Of a stretch of 25,404 nucleotides of DNA, positions 23,706 to 25,404 are shown piece after piece. Numbering within the stretch: the first letter of the stretch is position 1; every line of letters begins with the position of its first letter. This DNA is from Bacillota bacterium. GTDB lineage: Bacteria; Bacillota; Dehalobacteriia; UBA4068. Below the pieces are notes generated by a model. The model saw only the letters and a list, made by a program, of their open reading frames with translations, was not told the origin of the DNA and ran no database searches. Where the stretch lies: positions 1-25,404 of the forward strand of contig WRKD01000221.1 in the NCBI GenBank assembly GCA_009778255.1. The letters run 5' to 3'. The translations under genes were made by a program, and so were the position numbers.

Positions 23706-24095
23706 TTATTTTTTGCGCTCGTTGAGTGCTCCAATACTTATACAAACCAGCCCTATACCAAGCAGAACAATAGCAGAACTTGCGTCAATTCCCCCCAATA
23801 TATGAAGTACAACAACAGCTATACCCATAGCAAGGGGAACTGCCTTTAATATAAGGCTGATTATGTCGCTTTGTTCATTATTTGGCGCATCCATTTTTTT
23901 AGCGTTTAATAATTCATCCACAGTGACTCCCAATGTTTCGGCTAATTTAGGAATAGAATTAACATCAGGGCAGGATAAATTTCTCTCCCATTTTGATACC
24001 GCTTTATCGGTTATATTCAATTTTGCCGCTAATTCTGCTTGGGACATGCTTTTTTCTTTTCGTTTATACGCAATGATTTCGCCCATAGTTTTCAT
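23706..24095 (-). CDS. XRE-family regulator with two C-terminal membrane segments
   Basis: The 129-residue protein has an N-terminal HTH (about 4-60: MGEIIAYKRKEKSMSQAELA, then LNITDKAVSKWERNLSCPD). After a linker come two hydrophobic segments (about 80-100 and 104-122) and a basic end (NERKK), so it is probably a membrane-anchored DNA-binding protein. The ATG at 24095 is chosen because AAGGAG lies 8 bp upstream; the longer frame from 24179 runs through the promoter. It has its own promoter and several AGTTTA half-sites upstream, consistent with autoregulation. Its targets are unknown. Confidence 0.85.
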   Translation of the reverse strand: MKTMGEIIAYKRKEKSMSQAELAAKLNITDKAVSKWERNLSCPDVNSIPKLAETLGVTVDELLNAKKMDAPNNEQSDIISLILKAVPLAMGIAVVVLHILGGIDASSAIVLLGIGLVCISIGALNERKK

Positions 24096-24128
24096 TTTGC
24101 AAAGCTCCTTGTTGGTTTTTTTTCTTAT

Positions 24129-24157
24129 AGTATATATGAGGTATCGCAAAACCTCAA
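24129..24157 (-). promoter_or_regulatory. Promoter of the membrane XRE gene
   Basis: On the minus strand, TTGAGG (24152-24157), a 17-bp spacer and TATACT (24129-24134) lie 33 bp before the start codon. Confidence 0.7.
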
Positions 24158-24166
24158 CCGACGGAT

Positions 24167-24204
24167 AGTTTACCGGCATAAACTGTTAGTAGAATAATAG
24201 TTTA
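24167..24204. promoter_or_regulatory. AGTTTA half-site cluster, operator candidate
   Basis: AGTTTA-CCGGCA-TAAACT (24167-24184) is an inverted repeat just upstream of the -35 box of the XRE gene, and another AGTTTA follows at 24199-24204. The spacing suits a dimeric regulator. Confidence 0.4.
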
Positions 24205-24278
24205 CGAATAAATAAACGATCTATGTTATTATTTTTTTCAAAATCGGGCATTATGCTTCCTTTCTTACCGAGTAATTC

Positions 24279-24524
24279 TTATCGTTCTGCAATCATTTTT
24301 AATTTAGTTTCTCGTTTCAAACTCTTAATTTCAAGTTCACGCTTGAGGGCAGACGATTTGTTTTCATGTTTCTCCGTATAAACAATTTCTACCGGTAACC
24401 GGCTACAAGTGTACTTTGCCCCTTTACCGCTGTTATGGATTGCCAAACGAGAATCTAAATCATTTGTTATCCCCGTGTATAAGGTGCTGTCAGCGCATTT
24501 GAGAATGTAAACGTAATAACTCAT
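24279..24524 (-). CDS. GIY-YIG nuclease superfamily protein (UPF0213/URI type)
   Basis: This 81-residue protein is a single GIY-YIG domain. It starts YYVYILKCADSTLYTGIT, which holds the paired Y-V-Y and Y-T-G motif, followed by the conserved Arg in DLDSRLAIHNSGKGAKYT and the glutamate region KRELEIKSLKRETK. Small proteins of this kind are common in Bacillota and their role is unclear, possibly DNA repair. The ATG at 24524 matches the family start; no clear ribosome binding site precedes it. It overlaps the stop of a short upstream frame (ATGA), so translation could be coupled. Confidence 0.88.
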   Translation of the reverse strand: MSYYVYILKCADSTLYTGITNDLDSRLAIHNSGKGAKYTCSRLPVEIVYTEKHENKSSALKRELEIKSLKRETKLKMIAER

Positions 24525-24625
24525 ATTGGCACACAAAACTCGCACTTTCCATTTTCAACAAGTTTGTAATAGTAATGCTCCATAATGGGTCTTGAAGAAT
24601 CAAGCCGTAATTTACTCTTATTCAT
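24521..24625 (-). CDS. Possible small protein coupled to the GIY-YIG gene
   Basis: This is a 34-residue frame whose TGA stop overlaps the GIY-YIG start codon in ATGA. It contains the cysteine pair CEFC near its end and a tyrosine run (HYYYK). I do not recognise it and see no ribosome binding site. It starts just after the group II intron-like fragment and may equally be the remnant of a larger, interrupted gene. Confidence 0.3.
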   Translation of the reverse strand: MNKSKLRLDSSRPIMEHYYYKLVENGKCEFCVPI

Positions 24626-24633
24626 GACATTAA

Positions 24634-24719
24634 GGACACCCATGCCTTTGGCTAGTGTTTACTACTGCCAAGCCCACAGTGGACTTTCACTCCCAAGTTG
24701 TCGTCCATGCCAGGCGTAC
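24634..24719 (-). mobile_element. Group II intron 5'-end fragment (class C-like)
   Basis: Read on the minus strand from 24719, the sequence begins GTACGCCTGGCATGG and continues with GAGTGAAAGTCC, CTAGCCAAAGGCA and GGGTGTCC. This is the order of conserved elements in domain I of bacterial group II introns, which begin GTGCGCCCGGCATG in many cases (recalled, not searched). It lies one base after a terminator hairpin, the insertion preference of class C introns. No reverse transcriptase gene or 3' end follows, so it is truncated after about 86 nt. Confidence 0.65.
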
Positions 24720-24720
24720 A

Positions 24721-24760
24721 ATCAAGGCAAAGCAAAATAATATTTTTGCTTTGCCTTGAT
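24721..24760 (-). terminator. Terminator-type hairpin beside the intron fragment
   Basis: ATCAAGGCAAAGCAAAA and its exact complement form a 17-bp stem around TAATAT. On the minus strand it is preceded by a CGACCACCAGTAT stretch like a tRNA 3' end, which recalls the two repeats around the Fic-Gabija cassette. No intact tRNA is attached. Confidence 0.7.
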
Positions 24761-24774
24761 ATACTGGTGGTCGA

Positions 24775-25116
24775 AGTGGCGATACAGAACTTTTTTGAAA
24801 ACCCAGTAATATCAATGGTTTCAAGACCGCCAACGACAGTATTTACTGAAAAAAGTATAGCACAATAGAGTATTTAGCGCAATAGATAAATACTTTTCAC
24901 AGAGCTGAAGCATAAATGAATATTTTTCTTTAGTATTTCAATTGTGGGAACACAGGTTCTAAGAAAGAGAGCTTAAAAAATATCATTTACATAGAAGAAT
25001 GTTAAAAAAGCACATATATATGAAGTATGATTGAAAAATATCATAAATGAGGGCAGGCAAAACACCCTGTCATAATAGCTAGCTATTAGATAAGCATGGT
25101 AGCACTATATAGATAT
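24775..25116. other. Non-coding A/T-rich stretch
   Basis: I see no gene, RNA or clear regulatory element here. The minus strand has an open stretch across 24770-24850 with no start signal. The DNA looks like decayed mobile or intergenic sequence. Confidence 0.6.
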
Positions 25117-25314
25117 TTAGGAAGCAGGTTTTAACCTAAGGTCTCGGAAATTAATTTTTGGTTTATACAGTTTTATGATCCGTATAGGTATGGTATCACC
25201 GCTGCATTTTGGCAACCCTTGGGCAAACACGAAAGCCCATGCCTTTTTGACCGTGCCTCTTATCCCTTCAACAGTAACATCGTCAACCATAACCTCGCTA
25301 TAGGTTATAAACAT
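25117..25314 (-). CDS. Possible small hypothetical protein
   Basis: This is a 65-residue frame starting 6 bp inside the right-hand terminal repeat. AGAGGCG in the repeat lies about 11-13 bp before the ATG and could act as a ribosome binding site. The sequence has a plausible mix of residues (EVMVDDVTVEGIRGTVKKAW near the start, a basic end) but no motif I recognise. It may be a real small gene, a fragment or a chance frame. Confidence 0.3.
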   Translation of the reverse strand: MFITYSEVMVDDVTVEGIRGTVKKAWAFVFAQGLPKCSGDTIPIRIIKLYKPKINFRDLRLKPAS

Positions 25315-25319
25315 TTTAT

Positions 25320-25404
25320 GGGCGCCTCTAAAAACTAGCTTTACAACTCTGCCAAATTAGCGCAACTATCATTTTCTCGTCATTGCGGCCTTCGCGCCGC
25401 AATC
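25320..25404. repeat. 85-bp terminal repeat, right copy
   Basis: This is the exact reverse complement of bases 1-85, including the outer GC-rich hairpin. See the left copy for structure and alternatives. Confidence 0.9.

Noticed and set aside
24096..24179. N-terminal extension of the membrane XRE protein
   Set aside because: It would span the predicted promoter and ribosome binding site; the HTH begins right after ATG 24095.
1..25404. The whole window as one composite transposon bounded by the 85-bp repeats
   Set aside because: coaD, korDABC, a tRNA and a two-component system between the repeats are core chromosome genes, and no transposase lies next to either repeat.
1..25404. CRISPR array, retron or diversity-generating element
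   Set aside because: No regularly spaced short repeats, cas-like genes or reverse transcriptase frame are visible on either strand.

Overview
The window looks like chromosomal DNA of an anaerobic, low-GC, Clostridia-type Bacillota (inference). The signs are consensus TTGACA-17-TATAAT promoters, strong AGGAGG-type ribosome binding sites, intrinsic terminators, a TRAP-type tryptophan-sensing RNA-binding protein, a ferredoxin-dependent 2-oxoacid oxidoreductase (KorDABC) and a split pyruvate carboxylase/oxaloacetate decarboxylase subunit. Nothing in the sequence fixes the genus. The window begins and ends with the same perfect 85-bp sequence in inverted orientation. Because core genes lie between the copies, these are more likely dispersed repeats or contig edges than transposon ends.

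Positions 1-9783 are accessory DNA. A serine recombinase (887-2350) follows an unknown winged-helix gene. Next come an XRE-type regulator with its own promoter and a 12-bp palindromic operator, and a DUF1016/YhcG-type PDDEXK nuclease. A second cassette follows: a Fic-family protein, an OLD-family ATPase-TOPRIM nuclease and a UvrD-like helicase. The last two match the Gabija anti-phage system (GajA/GajB). This cassette lies between two imperfect direct repeats of a tRNA-terminator sequence, and the right-hand repeat belongs to an intact tRNA-Ala(CGC). That suggests insertion at a tRNA 3' end. The Fic active-site motif is degenerate, and gajB seems to carry a one-base deletion near its natural start.

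Positions 9784-23031 are ordinary chromosome. They hold tRNA-Ala, a two-component system, coaD-mtrB(TRAP)-pycB, a three-gene ABC efflux/FtsX-type exporter divergent from a MarR regulator with an 11-3-11 palindrome on the exporter promoter, and the korDABC operon with its terminator.

Positions 23032-25404 are mostly non-coding. They contain a candidate stand-alone structured RNA of about 200 nt with its own promoter, paired ends and terminator; a membrane-anchored XRE regulator; a GIY-YIG protein; and an 86-nt fragment resembling the 5' end of a group II intron directly behind a terminator hairpin. The right-hand 85-bp repeat closes the window.
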